Assembly (NCBI GenBank): GCA_963745205.1
Contig: CAVUWX010000026.1
Coordinates: forward strand, 1-64,000
Source of the DNA: Hyphomicrobium_A sp963745205
GTDB lineage: Bacteria; Pseudomonadota; Alphaproteobacteria; Rhizobiales; Hyphomicrobiaceae
Direction of reading: 5' to 3'
DNA: 64,000 nt
Every line of letters begins with the position of its first letter. The first letter of the stretch is position 1. Shown here one piece after another: positions 16,759-25,396 of this stretch. The notes under the pieces are model-generated. The model did not search any database, was not told where the DNA came from, and worked only from the letters and a program-made list of their open reading frames with translations. Both the position numbers and the translations under genes were made by a program.

Positions 16759-18426
16759 TCACTCCGCTGGCACGGCAGCGGCTTCGCCGCGCAGCTCCGC
16801 CGCCGCCGCCGAGGCCGGCTGCTCGGCGAGATCGACCGAAACGTCCCCGCGGATCGTGCGCCAGACGTTGATGGCCATGAGCACGGCACCGAGAATGAAC
16901 AAGACGCCGCCGGTGGCGCGGATGACGTAGGGCCAATGCATGGCCTCGACCGTCTCGACGAAGGAGTACTTGAGGAAGCCGAGGCTGTCGTAGGCGCGCC
17001 ACATCAGACCCTGCGTGATCCCTGACACCCACATGGATGAGACGTAGAGAACGATGCCGATGGTCGCGAGCCAGAAGTGCCACTCGACGAGCCGCAGCGA
17101 ATAGAGCCCGCGCCGCTTCCACAACCACGGCACCAAGCAGTAGATGGCGCCGAAGGACACCATGCCGACCCAGCCGAGCGCGCCGGAATGCACGTGCCCG
17201 ATGGTCCAGTCGGTGTAGTGCGAGAGCGAGTTCACCGACTTGATCGACATGAGGGGGCCCTCGAAGGTCGACATGCCGTAGAACGCGACCGACACGACGA
17301 GCAGCCGCACCACTGGGTCAGTGCGCAGCCGGTCCCAGGCGCCCGAAAGGGTCATCAAGCCGTTGATCATGCCGCCCCATGACGGCATCCACAGCATGAT
17401 CGAGAAGGTCATGCCGAGCGTTTGCGCCCAGTCGGGCAGCGCGGTGTAGTGCAGGTGATGCGGGCCGGCCCAGATGTAGAGAAAGATCAGCGACCAGAAG
17501 TGCACGATCGACAGCCGGTAGGAATAGACCGGCCGCTCGACCCTCTTCGGGATGAAGTAGTACATGATGCCGAGAAAGCCCGCCGTGAGGAAGAAGCCCA
17601 CGGCGTTGTGGCCATACCACCATTGCGTCATGGCATCCTGCACGCCCGAGAACAGCGAGTAGCTCTTGGTGCCGAGCAGCGACACCGGCACCGCCAGGTT
17701 GTTGACGATGTGCAGCATGGCGATGGTGACGATGAAGGCGAGGAAGAACCAGTTCGCCACGTAGATGTGCGGCTCGCTGCGCTTCCACAGCGTGCCGAGG
17801 AAGACGACCAGGTAGACGACCCACACGAGCGTGAGCCAGAGGTCGACGTACCACTCGGGCTCGGCGTACTCCCTGCCCTCGGTCACGCCGAGAACGTAGC
17901 CGGAGGCCGCGAGCACGATGAAGAGCTGGTAGCCCCACACGACGAACCAGGGCGCCCAGTAGCCGGCGATGCGCGCGCGGCAGGTTCGCTGGACGACGTA
18001 GAGCGAGGTGGCCAGCAGCGCGTTGCCGCCGAACGCGAAGATCACGGCCGAGGTGTGAACGGGGCGCAGGCGTCCGAAGTTGGTCCAGGGCAGATCAAGG
18101 TTCAAGGCCGGAAAGGCGAGCTGCCAGGCGATGATGTCGCCGATGAGGAAACCGACAATGCCCCAGAACACGGCGGCCACGGTTGCCACCTTGATGGGGC
18201 CGTCCATGTAGCTGTTCTGCTCATCGCTCCCGCCCCGGCGCGGATTGGTGGCGACGTAGTAACCGGCCGCGGCGCAGAACGCGAAGAGCAGGAGGGCGTG
18301 GAAGCTCATCACCGGATCGGGCGTGGTGAGGGCCAAGGCGAGCGCGCCGCCGGCTCCGGCTATGGCAACCAGAAGTGTGATCGCGTGTGAAAAGGCAATG
18401 ACCTCTTCCCTGGGCGGCATCGTCAT
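16759..18426 (-). CDS. ccoN: cbb3 oxidase catalytic subunit CcoN (FixN)
   Basis: The 555-residue heme-copper subunit that reduces oxygen to water with high affinity. At least twelve membrane helices are visible. Characteristic ligands occur in RPVHTSAVIFAFGGN (low-spin heme His), WWYGHNAVGFFLT (copper-B His and the cross-linked Tyr region) and WTIGHVHSGALGW (heme His pair). It is the first gene of the ccoNOQPGHIS operon and lies 65 bases downstream of a FixK/FNR-type box, which predicts induction at low oxygen. Confidence 0.96.
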   Translation of the reverse strand: MTMPPREEVIAFSHAITLLVAIAGAGGALALALTTPDPVMSFHALLLFAFCAAAGYYVATNPRRGGSDEQNSYMDGPIKVATVAAVFWGIVGFLIGDIIAWQLAFPALNLDLPWTNFGRLRPVHTSAVIFAFGGNALLATSLYVVQRTCRARIAGYWAPWFVVWGYQLFIVLAASGYVLGVTEGREYAEPEWYVDLWLTLVWVVYLVVFLGTLWKRSEPHIYVANWFFLAFIVTIAMLHIVNNLAVPVSLLGTKSYSLFSGVQDAMTQWWYGHNAVGFFLTAGFLGIMYYFIPKRVERPVYSYRLSIVHFWSLIFLYIWAGPHHLHYTALPDWAQTLGMTFSIMLWMPSWGGMINGLMTLSGAWDRLRTDPVVRLLVVSVAFYGMSTFEGPLMSIKSVNSLSHYTDWTIGHVHSGALGWVGMVSFGAIYCLVPWLWKRRGLYSLRLVEWHFWLATIGIVLYVSSMWVSGITQGLMWRAYDSLGFLKYSFVETVEAMHWPYVIRATGGVLFILGAVLMAINVWRTIRGDVSVDLAEQPASAAAAELRGEAAAVPAE

Positions 18427-18491
18427 CCCCTGCGTTTCTTGCTCAGACGAACGGGCAAGATACCATGTTGAAGGAGCGCCGACGATCCGCT

Positions 18492-18505
18492 TTGACTTAG
18501 GTCAA
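18492..18505 (-). promoter_or_regulatory. FixK/FNR box of the cbb3 operon
   Basis: TTGAC-TTAG-GTCAA is a perfect dyad matching the FNR/FixK consensus TTGAY-N4-RTCAA. Its centre is 72 bases upstream of the ccoN ATG, so a transcript starting about 40 bases downstream of it would have a short leader. This is the normal arrangement for oxygen control of fixNOQP. Confidence 0.85.
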
Positions 18506-18674
18506 GCTGCGTCAATCTGAGCTTGGCAGCGCCTGCTGCTTTGGTCGAAGGTCAGCTACCCGAAGCGACCGCTCACCCCCGTCGATTTGGGCCGGGCCAC
18601 TCAGCTAGCCGTCGAGCACGACGATCGACAGGTTGAGCGCAGATAAGGTCGTTGCGCTCAGTTCAAGGGCCGGT

Positions 18675-19061
18675 CTATGGGGCCGGTGAACGGGGCAGCG
18701 TTTTCCCGCGGCCGAACTTCTCGCGCAGGTAGCTGCCAAGCCCGCAGCCGTCGAGGTTGGACGGCATCACCAGCCAGGCCCCTTCGGCGTACAATTTGCG
18801 CACGAAGCCGCGGCCGTTGCCCTGCACGATGATGAAGCCCGGGCCGCCCTCCAACACGAGCGTGTCGCTGCGGCTCATGGCGGCCATGGTAGTCCGTTCC
18901 GGCCCGAACACGATGACCGTGGGGGAGAGGTCGACGAAGTACGTGAGCACGCCGACTGCGACGAACCATGCGAGCGCGACAGCAAACGCCGCCGCCGCCA
19001 GCTTGCCGCCGCGCACCAGCAGGCGGGCATCATTCAGCCGCGCCTCAGTAGTCGTAGACAT
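18675..19061 (-). CDS. Hypothetical membrane-anchored protein
   Basis: A 128-residue protein with one membrane helix (LAAAAFAVALAWFVAVGVLT) and a C-terminal domain of short beta strands (DTLVLEGGPGFIIVQGNG). No family recognised. It overlaps the end of the gene at 19045 by 17 bases, so it is the last gene of a four-gene operon with the FAD oxidase at 20564. Confidence 0.6.
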   Translation of the reverse strand: MSTTTEARLNDARLLVRGGKLAAAAFAVALAWFVAVGVLTYFVDLSPTVIVFGPERTTMAAMSRSDTLVLEGGPGFIIVQGNGRGFVRKLYAEGAWLVMPSNLDGCGLGSYLREKFGRGKTLPRSPAP

Positions 19062-20124
19062 GCTCCAGCTCGACTTTTGTCGTCGCGAGTTTGCGGATCA
19101 GCTCGGTGAGCGCCGGAATTTTCACGTCGAGCCCGACGCGGCGCCATCCGGGCTTGGCCTGGATCGGCACCTCGAACAGCTCACGCGCGCCGGCAAAGGC
19201 AGTGCCCTCGCCCGGCGGCGCTTTCATGGTTACCAGGATATCATCGTTGCCGGCGATCTCGGTGAAGTTTCGCCCGCGCGCGGACAGCCCGCGGATGATC
19301 TCGGTAAACGTGCGGTAGCGTGGCGTCTCGATGATGGTGCGTCCGTCGCCGAGGGTCTTGATGACGGTGATGCGGCCATCGGTGTCGGTATCGGCCTTGT
19401 CGAGGCCTGAGACGACGCTACGGATCTTGAGCGGCGCGGGATCGAGTCCGGCGAGAGCGCCGAGCGCCTTGGCGTAGACGGCTTTGACCGCGTACTCGAG
19501 CGACAGCGAACCGCGCCGCTCGATCTTGCGGACGATGCTGCCACCGACGAGCGGCGTCTCAGCCCAGAAGGACTTCAGCTTCTCGCCGAAGGGGAAGCGG
19601 TACCACGGCGTCTGGCGCAGGAAGAGCGCGTACTCGTCGGCGACCTTCAGCGCAAACTCGTCCTCGGGCGTGCGCTGAGGCCCGCGCAGCCACGCGGTCG
19701 CGCGGCCGACCGTCTCCTCGTAGAAGCCCTTGATGCCCATCTCGAGGGCAAAGCTGATGCCGATGACGTAGAGCATGGTCTTGGTCTCGAACGGGATTGG
19801 CCCGCGGGAGGACGCGATGCGGCGGATGCGGCACAGGTTCGACCAGTAGCTGCCAATCGCGCCGAAGTAGCCGAAATCGGATTCGCTGCCCTGGCGCGTG
19901 ACCGCGGCAAAATCCTCATACGCGTGCACGATCGACCACTCGGGATAGGTGAGGTAGGTGTTGACCTCCTCGCGGCGGTCGGCCGGGTCGAGCACGGACT
20001 TGAACGGCTCGACCTGTGCGTCAACCGGCGCATTGCACACCGTTTCGGTGAAGACGACCGGGATCAGCGCCGCCACGATGAGCGCGGCAAGCCCAATGCC
20101 GACCCACTTGAGGACGTTCAGCAT
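19045..20124 (-). CDS. Uncharacterised membrane-anchored protein of the FAD-oxidase operon
   Basis: A 359-residue protein with one N-terminal membrane helix (WVGIGLAALIVAALIPVVFT) and a large, probably periplasmic part. Distinct segments are YLTYPEWSIVHAYEDFA, FGYFGAIGSYWSNLCR, a second hydrophobic region TMLYVIGISFALEMGIKGFYEE, and a C-terminal beta-rich domain. I recognise no family or cofactor motif. It starts six bases after the DUF4383-like gene and overlaps the next gene, so it belongs to the operon. Confidence 0.65.
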   Translation of the reverse strand: MLNVLKWVGIGLAALIVAALIPVVFTETVCNAPVDAQVEPFKSVLDPADRREEVNTYLTYPEWSIVHAYEDFAAVTRQGSESDFGYFGAIGSYWSNLCRIRRIASSRGPIPFETKTMLYVIGISFALEMGIKGFYEETVGRATAWLRGPQRTPEDEFALKVADEYALFLRQTPWYRFPFGEKLKSFWAETPLVGGSIVRKIERRGSLSLEYAVKAVYAKALGALAGLDPAPLKIRSVVSGLDKADTDTDGRITVIKTLGDGRTIIETPRYRTFTEIIRGLSARGRNFTEIAGNDDILVTMKAPPGEGTAFAGARELFEVPIQAKPGWRRVGLDVKIPALTELIRKLATTKVELEHVYDY

Positions 20125-20130
20125 CCGGCT

Positions 20131-20532
20131 TTAGTCCCTGCTCAGAACGAAGCCCGAGAACATGGCGACGCCGCCGAGGATCAGATGCGGGGCGCTGGCC
20201 AAAATCTTGAAGCTCAGCGGCCAGTCGAGGATGCCGTTGCGGATGATACCGAGGTCGAGGAAGGCCGACCCGATCGCCACCCCCATGGCGCCGTCGAGAA
20301 AATAGAGCGTGCCAAAGATCTTGAGGAAGGCCACGGCTGCGCGCTTTGACATGAGCCCGGCGACAAGCGCCCACAGGGCGGACGAGGAGTGCAGGATGTC
20401 GTTGAACAGGTTGAGCTTGAAGATGCCGAAGGTGCGCCCCTCCGCATCCGTGAGCCCGGGGATGAAGCCGAGCGCGGTCACGAACGCCAGTACGACGGCG
20501 AAGCCCAGGGCGATCTTTTGTGTGCGGTCCAT
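20131..20532 (-). CDS. DUF4383-like four-helix membrane protein
   Basis: A 133-residue protein with four predicted membrane helices. The segment FGIFKLNLFNDILHSSSALWALVAG resembles the FNxxHxxxG region of the DUF4383 family, integral membrane proteins of unknown function. It follows the FAD oxidase by 31 bases and precedes the 359-residue protein by six. It may be a membrane partner of the exported oxidase. Confidence 0.6.
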   Translation of the reverse strand: MDRTQKIALGFAVVLAFVTALGFIPGLTDAEGRTFGIFKLNLFNDILHSSSALWALVAGLMSKRAAVAFLKIFGTLYFLDGAMGVAIGSAFLDLGIIRNGILDWPLSFKILASAPHLILGGVAMFSGFVLSRD

Positions 20533-20563
20533 CGGCGGATAGTTCCAATTGCGGTGAACGAGA

Positions 20564-22027
20564 TTAGGGTGCGAAATACGCTTGCCACATGGCGTTGCGG
20601 AACAGAAGGCCCGGGTCGTAGTGCAGCTTGCGCTCCACGAAGCGGGGCGTGTTGCAGTAGGCGCGCTCGACCTGGTCGCGGCGCGCGTGCAGGCGGTAGG
20701 GCAGGTAGAAGCTGCCGCCGATGGCGATCATGCGGTCGATCATGGCCTCGGTGAGCTGCAGCATCTCGGCTTCGGCCTCGGGCGTGATCTCCTGCGAGAA
20801 CGACATCACCGCGGCGATGCGACGCTGCGGCGCGTACGCGAGCACGCTCGTCTCGTCGGCGCCGACGTAGCGCAGGGTGACGTTGAGAAACTCGACCATC
20901 TTGCCAGGAATAATCTCACGACAGGCTTCGAGGAATTCCGGAAAGCGGTCCACCGGCACGAAGTATTCGTGCAGGATGTCGGTGCGGCTGCGGTCGTCGC
21001 TCGCCAGATTGGACACGGGCTCGTTCATGAGCGAGTTGCGCGTCGCGATGCCGGAGCTCAACGCCGGGTTTGCCACCGTCTCGGCGAACCAGCGCACGCG
21101 TTTTGCGAGCTCGGAGCCGACTTGCGCTCTATACAAGTCGCGCGAGAGCGTGGACAGGGCTCCGCCCGCGGTCGCCTTCGGCAGGCCGTCCTCCGGCGCC
21201 GGCAGCGCACGGTAGGTGATCATCAGGACTTCGCGGAAGAAACGGTCGCGGTCTACGTTTAGGCGCCCGTACGCCATCTTCACGCCGGTGTCGCCGTCGA
21301 TTGCGTCCGTGAACTTGCGCGCGAACGCTTCCGCGGGCATCGCCTCGAACGTCGGCTTGAGCAGGAGGTTTGGCACCATTTCGACCTCGAGCTCGAGGAT
21401 GATGCCAAAGAAGCCGTAGCCACCCATGGCGAGGCCGAAAAGCTCCGAGTTCTCGGTCCGTGAGCATGTGAGAAGTGTGCCGTCCGCCAGCATCATCTTG
21501 ATTGCGCGCACGGTCGAGCCGAAGGGCCCATAGGGTACCGGCCAGCCGTGCGCGTTGACGCAGAACGTGCTGGCGACGCCGAAGTCGGCGTTCGACTGCA
21601 TCACCGCAGGCGAGAAGCCGAGCGGGTCGATGGTGGCGATCACCTGGTGCCAGCGCGTGCCGGCATCGACGACGTAGGTCTTGGCGCGCGTGTCGGGCTC
21701 GCAGCGGAACGTCCGCATGGTGATGGCGGTGCCATCGCGCGGGAGGCTCTGGCCGCCCATCGTGTGGCGGGCGGCGGCAACCGCGACGGGGCGCTTGGCT
21801 AGCGCCGCATCCTTCAATTCACGGCGCAAGCGCTCGATGAAGAAGCTCTGCTCGTCGGAGCCGACGATCCAATGGCGATAGACGGGCGTCGGGTTCAAGC
21901 GGCTTGCATCGTTGACGATGAAGCGCTTGCCCGTCGTGTCGCCGGCGAGGGATACCCGCGGGAGCGCGGCGGCGGCAGCCGCGGCCGCCGCCGTCTTGAG
22001 AACCTGGCGGCGCGTGGCGGACGTCAT
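20564..22027 (-). CDS. Tat-exported FAD-binding oxidoreductase
   Basis: A 487-residue PCMH-type flavoprotein of the VAO/FAD_binding_4 superfamily. MTSATRRQVLKTAAAAAAAA is a twin-arginine signal, which fixes the start at 22027 rather than 22084. The FAD domain shows AARHTMGGQS, with a His that could carry flavin, then VDAGTRWHQVIATIDPLGF, CVNAHGWPVPYGPFGSTV and GGYGFFGIILELEVEM. The substrate is not predictable; sugar-lactone oxidases and cytokinin dehydrogenases share this fold. It heads a four-gene operon of otherwise unknown membrane proteins. Confidence 0.8.
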   Translation of the reverse strand: MTSATRRQVLKTAAAAAAAAALPRVSLAGDTTGKRFIVNDASRLNPTPVYRHWIVGSDEQSFFIERLRRELKDAALAKRPVAVAAARHTMGGQSLPRDGTAITMRTFRCEPDTRAKTYVVDAGTRWHQVIATIDPLGFSPAVMQSNADFGVASTFCVNAHGWPVPYGPFGSTVRAIKMMLADGTLLTCSRTENSELFGLAMGGYGFFGIILELEVEMVPNLLLKPTFEAMPAEAFARKFTDAIDGDTGVKMAYGRLNVDRDRFFREVLMITYRALPAPEDGLPKATAGGALSTLSRDLYRAQVGSELAKRVRWFAETVANPALSSGIATRNSLMNEPVSNLASDDRSRTDILHEYFVPVDRFPEFLEACREIIPGKMVEFLNVTLRYVGADETSVLAYAPQRRIAAVMSFSQEITPEAEAEMLQLTEAMIDRMIAIGGSFYLPYRLHARRDQVERAYCNTPRFVERKLHYDPGLLFRNAMWQAYFAP

Positions 22028-22190
22028 GAAAGTCCTTGAGAAGGTATCGGCGAGAGATGTCGGCGGCGGCTTCTGGCCCTCCATAAACGATGCCAGACCG
22101 CCGTTAGAACTCGGTTGGCAAATTGCCTAAATGTTGAATGAGCCGGCTGCGGTGTGTGCTGCCAGCGCCATTCTCAATCCCCAAGGAGTT

Positions 22191-23405
22191 CTACTGCCGA
22201 GCGGACTGCGAGGCGGAATCGAAGGCGGCGGCGAGGTCCTTGGCCCCCTGCAGCTGCGCCTCCTGCAGCATCTTGGCGTCCGTGGCGGCAAGCAGCTTGG
22301 CGACCGTGTTGTTGTGCGCTGCGACCGGGTTGCGCTCATAGCCGCCGCGCTGGAAGAAGTTCGACGTCGGCACCTTCTCGCGCATGTCACGTGGCATCTG
22401 CACCATGTCGAAGCCGTTGCCGTCGCCCGTCAGGTTCATCATCTCGAGCTCGGCCGCCGTCAGCGGCGCCGTGTAGCCGCTTTTGCGCGCGAACTTCACC
22501 GATGTGAGCAGCTTCTCGGTCTGCAAGAGCGGGCCGATGTCGACGTCGAGGATGGCCGCGTGCACGCCGATGCCTTTGGGGGTGCGTCCGAGCTTATCGT
22601 GCGCGCTCCAGTCGTCGGGCACGGTGCGCGAGAAGGCGATCATTTTTTTCAGCGCCGCGATCTTGTCGCGCAGCTGCGTCTTGCGGGCCTCACTCGCCCC
22701 GTTCTGCGCCCTCTCGAGCGCCGCAACGAAAGCGTCGCCGGCTTCAGCGAGAAGCTCGACCGAGTTGGTGGTCAGGAGCTGGTTGTAGCCGAGCGCGGTG
22801 GAGATGACGCGTGCGTTGGGGTCGTACTCGCGCCCCGCCTGCACGTCGTATCCGCCGTTGCCGCCCGATTCGAAGCCGTAAATCTTGACGGCGGCCTCTT
22901 TTGTAAGTCCGGCCGCTGCGGCGACTTTGGCGTAGGCCTGCTTGTAGGCGACCTCGGTCTCCGGCGTTTGCGGCGCAAAGCTGAAGTGCTCTTTCGCGTT
23001 GGCGAGGAAGTCCTGCTTGACCGGGATCTCGCGCGGCTGCGGCTTCTTCTCTTCCTCGGGGTTCTTCGGTTTCGGCGGACCACCGTATACGGGTGGCTGC
23101 CTCAGCTCGTAGTCGTCAGCCGTGATCGTGCCACCGCGTGCGCGTTTCGCCCGGCGCGCGCTGCGCTTGTCAGTCACGGAACGCCAGTAGGGGACGGCGA
23201 CCTTCTCGTAGGCATCCCATGCCTTAGTATATTCGGCGAGTTTCTCGCGGTAGATCGCCATCCGCTTTTGCACGTCGACTGGGACCGGAGCGGGTGCCTC
23301 GGTTGCTGCCGGCTCCGCGCACGCGATATCGACCGCGAGGGGAGAGATCAGCAACAGTCCCGCGGCCACGCTCGCGATGCGTCCCCCGCTCATGGACCAA
23401 AGCAT
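22191..23405 (-). CDS. Secreted protein with a possible lysozyme-like domain
   Basis: A 404-residue exported protein. A signal peptide (ending near ACAEPAATEA) is followed by a charged, Pro-rich region and a helical domain from about residue 145. That domain contains KIYGFESGGNGGYDV (Glu179) and, 22 residues later, STALGYNQLL (Gln209). This spacing of E-S-x-G and A-x-G-x-x-Q resembles the catalytic and substrate motifs of lytic transglycosylase (SLT) folds. I infer a peptidoglycan-related role, not proven. It stands alone, 107 bases downstream of the FAD oxidase start on the same strand but too far from its neighbours to call an operon. Confidence 0.6.
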   Translation of the reverse strand: MLWSMSGGRIASVAAGLLLISPLAVDIACAEPAATEAPAPVPVDVQKRMAIYREKLAEYTKAWDAYEKVAVPYWRSVTDKRSARRAKRARGGTITADDYELRQPPVYGGPPKPKNPEEEKKPQPREIPVKQDFLANAKEHFSFAPQTPETEVAYKQAYAKVAAAAGLTKEAAVKIYGFESGGNGGYDVQAGREYDPNARVISTALGYNQLLTTNSVELLAEAGDAFVAALERAQNGASEARKTQLRDKIAALKKMIAFSRTVPDDWSAHDKLGRTPKGIGVHAAILDVDIGPLLQTEKLLTSVKFARKSGYTAPLTAAELEMMNLTGDGNGFDMVQMPRDMREKVPTSNFFQRGGYERNPVAAHNNTVAKLLAATDAKMLQEAQLQGAKDLAAAFDSASQSARQ

Positions 23406-23598
23406 TCTGCCTCCCTTGGAGCGTTTACGTCTTCCCTCGGCTCCTCCTCTGATTGCGGGAGGATTGCTAGATTGGCCTGGGGTTTAGCCGAACAATGTGG
23501 CCCTGGCATAACGGCGAGTGGAGCAGCTTAAACGACATCGACGGGGGCCGGGCAAGAGCCCGACCGCCCGTTTTGTCTTAATCGATCGCTCAGAGGGA

Positions 23599-24072
23599 CT
23601 ACTCGCAGGGCACCGACAAGGTCATGCCGACCGAGGAGAAATACTTCTTGCAGCTACCGCTACCGCCATCGACGGAGGCGACGCTCTTTGAATCCGATTT
23701 CTTCGGCTCGCTCGCATCGGCCTTCTTCGTTTCGATCTCGGTGTCCTTGTTGTCGTCCTTCTTGTCGCCGGAATCGGCGGTGCTCGTGAGGGACTTCGCG
23801 GGCGCATGCTGCGGCTCCGCCGAGGTGCGTTGGACTTCAGCGCGGGACTGCGCGCTCGGCTGGCGCGAGGCATAACCTTCGCCGTCCTCGATCGCCTCGG
23901 CACGCGCCTCCGCGCGCTCTTCGAGATATTCGGCACGATCCTCGCCGTCGCAGCCGGCCTTCAGCACGAGCGACTTGGCGTTGAGGGAGGGTACGGCAAG
24001 GCCGGCCTGCGCGGCTGGGGTCAGTGCCAGCGCGAAGGCCGCGGCGGCAATTGCGATCAGCGTCTTGTTCAT
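23599..24072 (-). CDS. Secreted protein with C-terminal SVGMT Cys-loop
   Basis: A 157-residue secreted protein: signal peptide MNKTLIAIAAAAFALALTPA, a Glu/Arg-rich helix (EYLEERAEARAEAIEDGEGY), a disordered Lys/Asp/Ser linker, and a compact end CKKYFSSVGMTLSVPCE. The two terminal Cys are 14 residues apart and could form a disulfide. The same end occurs in the HtrA-like protein at 27488-28633. Function unknown. Confidence 0.65.
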   Translation of the reverse strand: MNKTLIAIAAAAFALALTPAAQAGLAVPSLNAKSLVLKAGCDGEDRAEYLEERAEARAEAIEDGEGYASRQPSAQSRAEVQRTSAEPQHAPAKSLTSTADSGDKKDDNKDTEIETKKADASEPKKSDSKSVASVDGGSGSCKKYFSSVGMTLSVPCE

Positions 24073-24211
24073 CGGTCGTCTCCGCGTGTTGGGCTCTTTC
24101 TGGGACCACTATCGCCACGCAGTGTTCCTTGCGCTGTTCCGGGAGGAACATGGCCGGAGAAGCAGCGAAATTTCAAAAGATGGCCTCGGCAACCCGAGAG
24201 GCGAGCAAGCG

Positions 24212-24243
24212 AAAGCCGCCGGCCTGTCGGGCGCGGCGGCTTT
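24212..24243. terminator. Possible bidirectional terminator hairpin
   Basis: AAAGCCGCC (24212-24220) and GGCGGCTTT (24235-24243) form a nine-base stem with a 14-base loop, 26 bases past the stop of the minus-strand gene at 24269. The A/T ends of the stem resemble common alphaproteobacterial terminators, though no long U-tract follows. Confidence 0.5.
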
Positions 24244-24268
24244 GTTGCGTGCGGCTGGCGGTGAAAGT

Positions 24269-25108
24269 TCAGTCCAGCGGGGCCTGCACCCTGCGTTCGC
24301 GTACCATCATGGGCGACCGCCCCCAAATGTTGTGATCGCGGTTGTGGCCGCCGCGCTGGGCGCCGTACCAGGCTGCAGCTAGCCCGATGAGCAGGGCGCT
24401 CGCGGTGAGGAGGCCGGTCAGCGCCGCGGCCTTGCGGGCGGAATCGACGGCGCGCTGGGCGTCAGTGAAAGCAGTATCGACGCGCTTCTCGGCGTCGGCT
24501 GCCGGGATGCCGGCGCGCTGGGCGACGGCTTGCGCGAGGTAGCCACGATCGTTGGCGCTCATCTGCCCGTTGGCGACGGAGATCCGGAGGACGCGCCCTA
24601 CCTCATCGCGGTCGAGCGGGGTCGCCGCGGCGGCTGGTGCAGGGGAAGAGCGGAGAAGCGTGTCGGTGGCGGGTGCCAGCACCGTGTCGCTTTGCGCGGC
24701 TGCGGTGGAGGCTGCGTTCGCGCCCACCTGCGCAGTCGTCATGGTGGCGAGCAAGACGAGGAAGGAGCCGGCCACGATGCCGATAGACCAAACGAGAAAG
24801 CCATGCATGCCGTCACGGAACGCAACCTCATCGGGTCCGCCCTCGCGCCACGACGAACGCAGTCGTCCGGCGATGTAGCCGCCGAGCATGAACGACCCGA
24901 TTGTTACGATGAGCGACCACAGCGCGGCGACGGTGCCGCCCGTCTTCGCATACGCATGGCCTGGGTAAGCGGAGATCAGTGACAGGCCGAGCGAGGCAGC
25001 GGCGCTAAGTAGGACAAACGAAAGGGCCGCGGTTGCGAGCGCTCCGGCAAACACCGGACCCCATTCGACGTGGCTCGTTTCCACCCGTACGGCGACTTCT
25101 TTGGCCAT
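24269..25108 (-). CDS. Conserved membrane protein, stress operon
   Basis: A 279-residue inner-membrane protein found widely in rhizobia. Three N-terminal helices are seen (PVFAGALATAALSFVLLSAA, a GSFMLGGYIAGRL segment, and WSIGIVAGSFLVLLATM), then a soluble helical part with a regulator-like sequence DRDEVGRVLRI, and a last helix (ALTGLLTASALLIGLAAAWY). It lies 15 bases downstream of the 24-aa peptide gene and shares its sigma-EcfG-type promoter, so a role in general stress is inferred. Confidence 0.7.
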   Translation of the reverse strand: MAKEVAVRVETSHVEWGPVFAGALATAALSFVLLSAAASLGLSLISAYPGHAYAKTGGTVAALWSLIVTIGSFMLGGYIAGRLRSSWREGGPDEVAFRDGMHGFLVWSIGIVAGSFLVLLATMTTAQVGANAASTAAAQSDTVLAPATDTLLRSSPAPAAAATPLDRDEVGRVLRISVANGQMSANDRGYLAQAVAQRAGIPAADAEKRVDTAFTDAQRAVDSARKAAALTGLLTASALLIGLAAAWYGAQRGGHNRDHNIWGRSPMMVRERRVQAPLD

Positions 25109-25123
25109 GGCCTGCTCTCCTTG

Positions 25124-25198
25124 TTAGCGCAGGCCTAGCAGGCTCAACACGAACATGACCACCACAACCAATCCAATGAGGTAAATGATCTCGTGCAT
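25124..25198 (-). CDS. 24-residue single-helix membrane peptide
   Basis: Reading 25198 to 25124 gives a 24-residue peptide that starts MHEIIYLIGLVVVV and ends LLGLR. It is one membrane helix with acidic and basic ends. I recall near-identical short peptides (M-x-E-I-x-Y-L-I-G-L-V-V-V) in other rhizobia. A GGAAC-N17-CGTT promoter lies 33 bases upstream, and the 279-residue membrane protein follows after 15 bases, so the peptide may modulate that partner or the membrane during stress. Confidence 0.7.
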   Translation of the reverse strand: MHEIIYLIGLVVVVMFVLSLLGLR

Positions 25199-25230
25199 CT
25201 TGGCGTGCCTTGTGTCGACCGCGCGAAGGG

Positions 25231-25256
25231 AACGGCGTGGGTTGAGCTTTAGTTCC
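25231..25256 (-). promoter_or_regulatory. Sigma-EcfG (general stress) promoter
   Basis: On the minus strand GGAAC (25256-25252) is followed by exactly 17 bases and CGTT (25234-25231). This is the alphaproteobacterial EcfG consensus GGAAC-N16/17-cGTT. It would start transcription just before the 24-aa peptide gene and its downstream membrane-protein gene. Confidence 0.75.
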
Positions 25257-25334
25257 GCCGGTCGCTGAGCGTTTTGCGCAGGTGGCTCAAAAGCTGTTTC
25301 GATCGAGTACCAGGAACGTCAATCCCCGTCGCAT

Positions 25335-25368
25335 AAAAAAGCAACGCGGCGATCGCTCGCCGCGCTGC
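25335..25368 (-). terminator. Rho-independent terminator
   Basis: On the minus strand a stem of CGCGGCGA pairs with TCGCCGCG (loop of four bases; three more outer pairs across an A-C mismatch), followed by six T residues (25340-25335). It lies 29 bases past the stop of the Gln/Asn-rich gene at 25397. Confidence 0.8.
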
Positions 25369-25396
25369 TCTACTTGCGGTCCGTAAAGGGCGCCAT

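Noticed and set aside
24150..24335. Plus-strand frame MAGEAAKFQKMASATREASK with a good upstream GGGAGG
   Set aside because: It runs through a hairpin terminator and into the antisense of the membrane-protein gene, and its composition degrades; kept out for lack of support.
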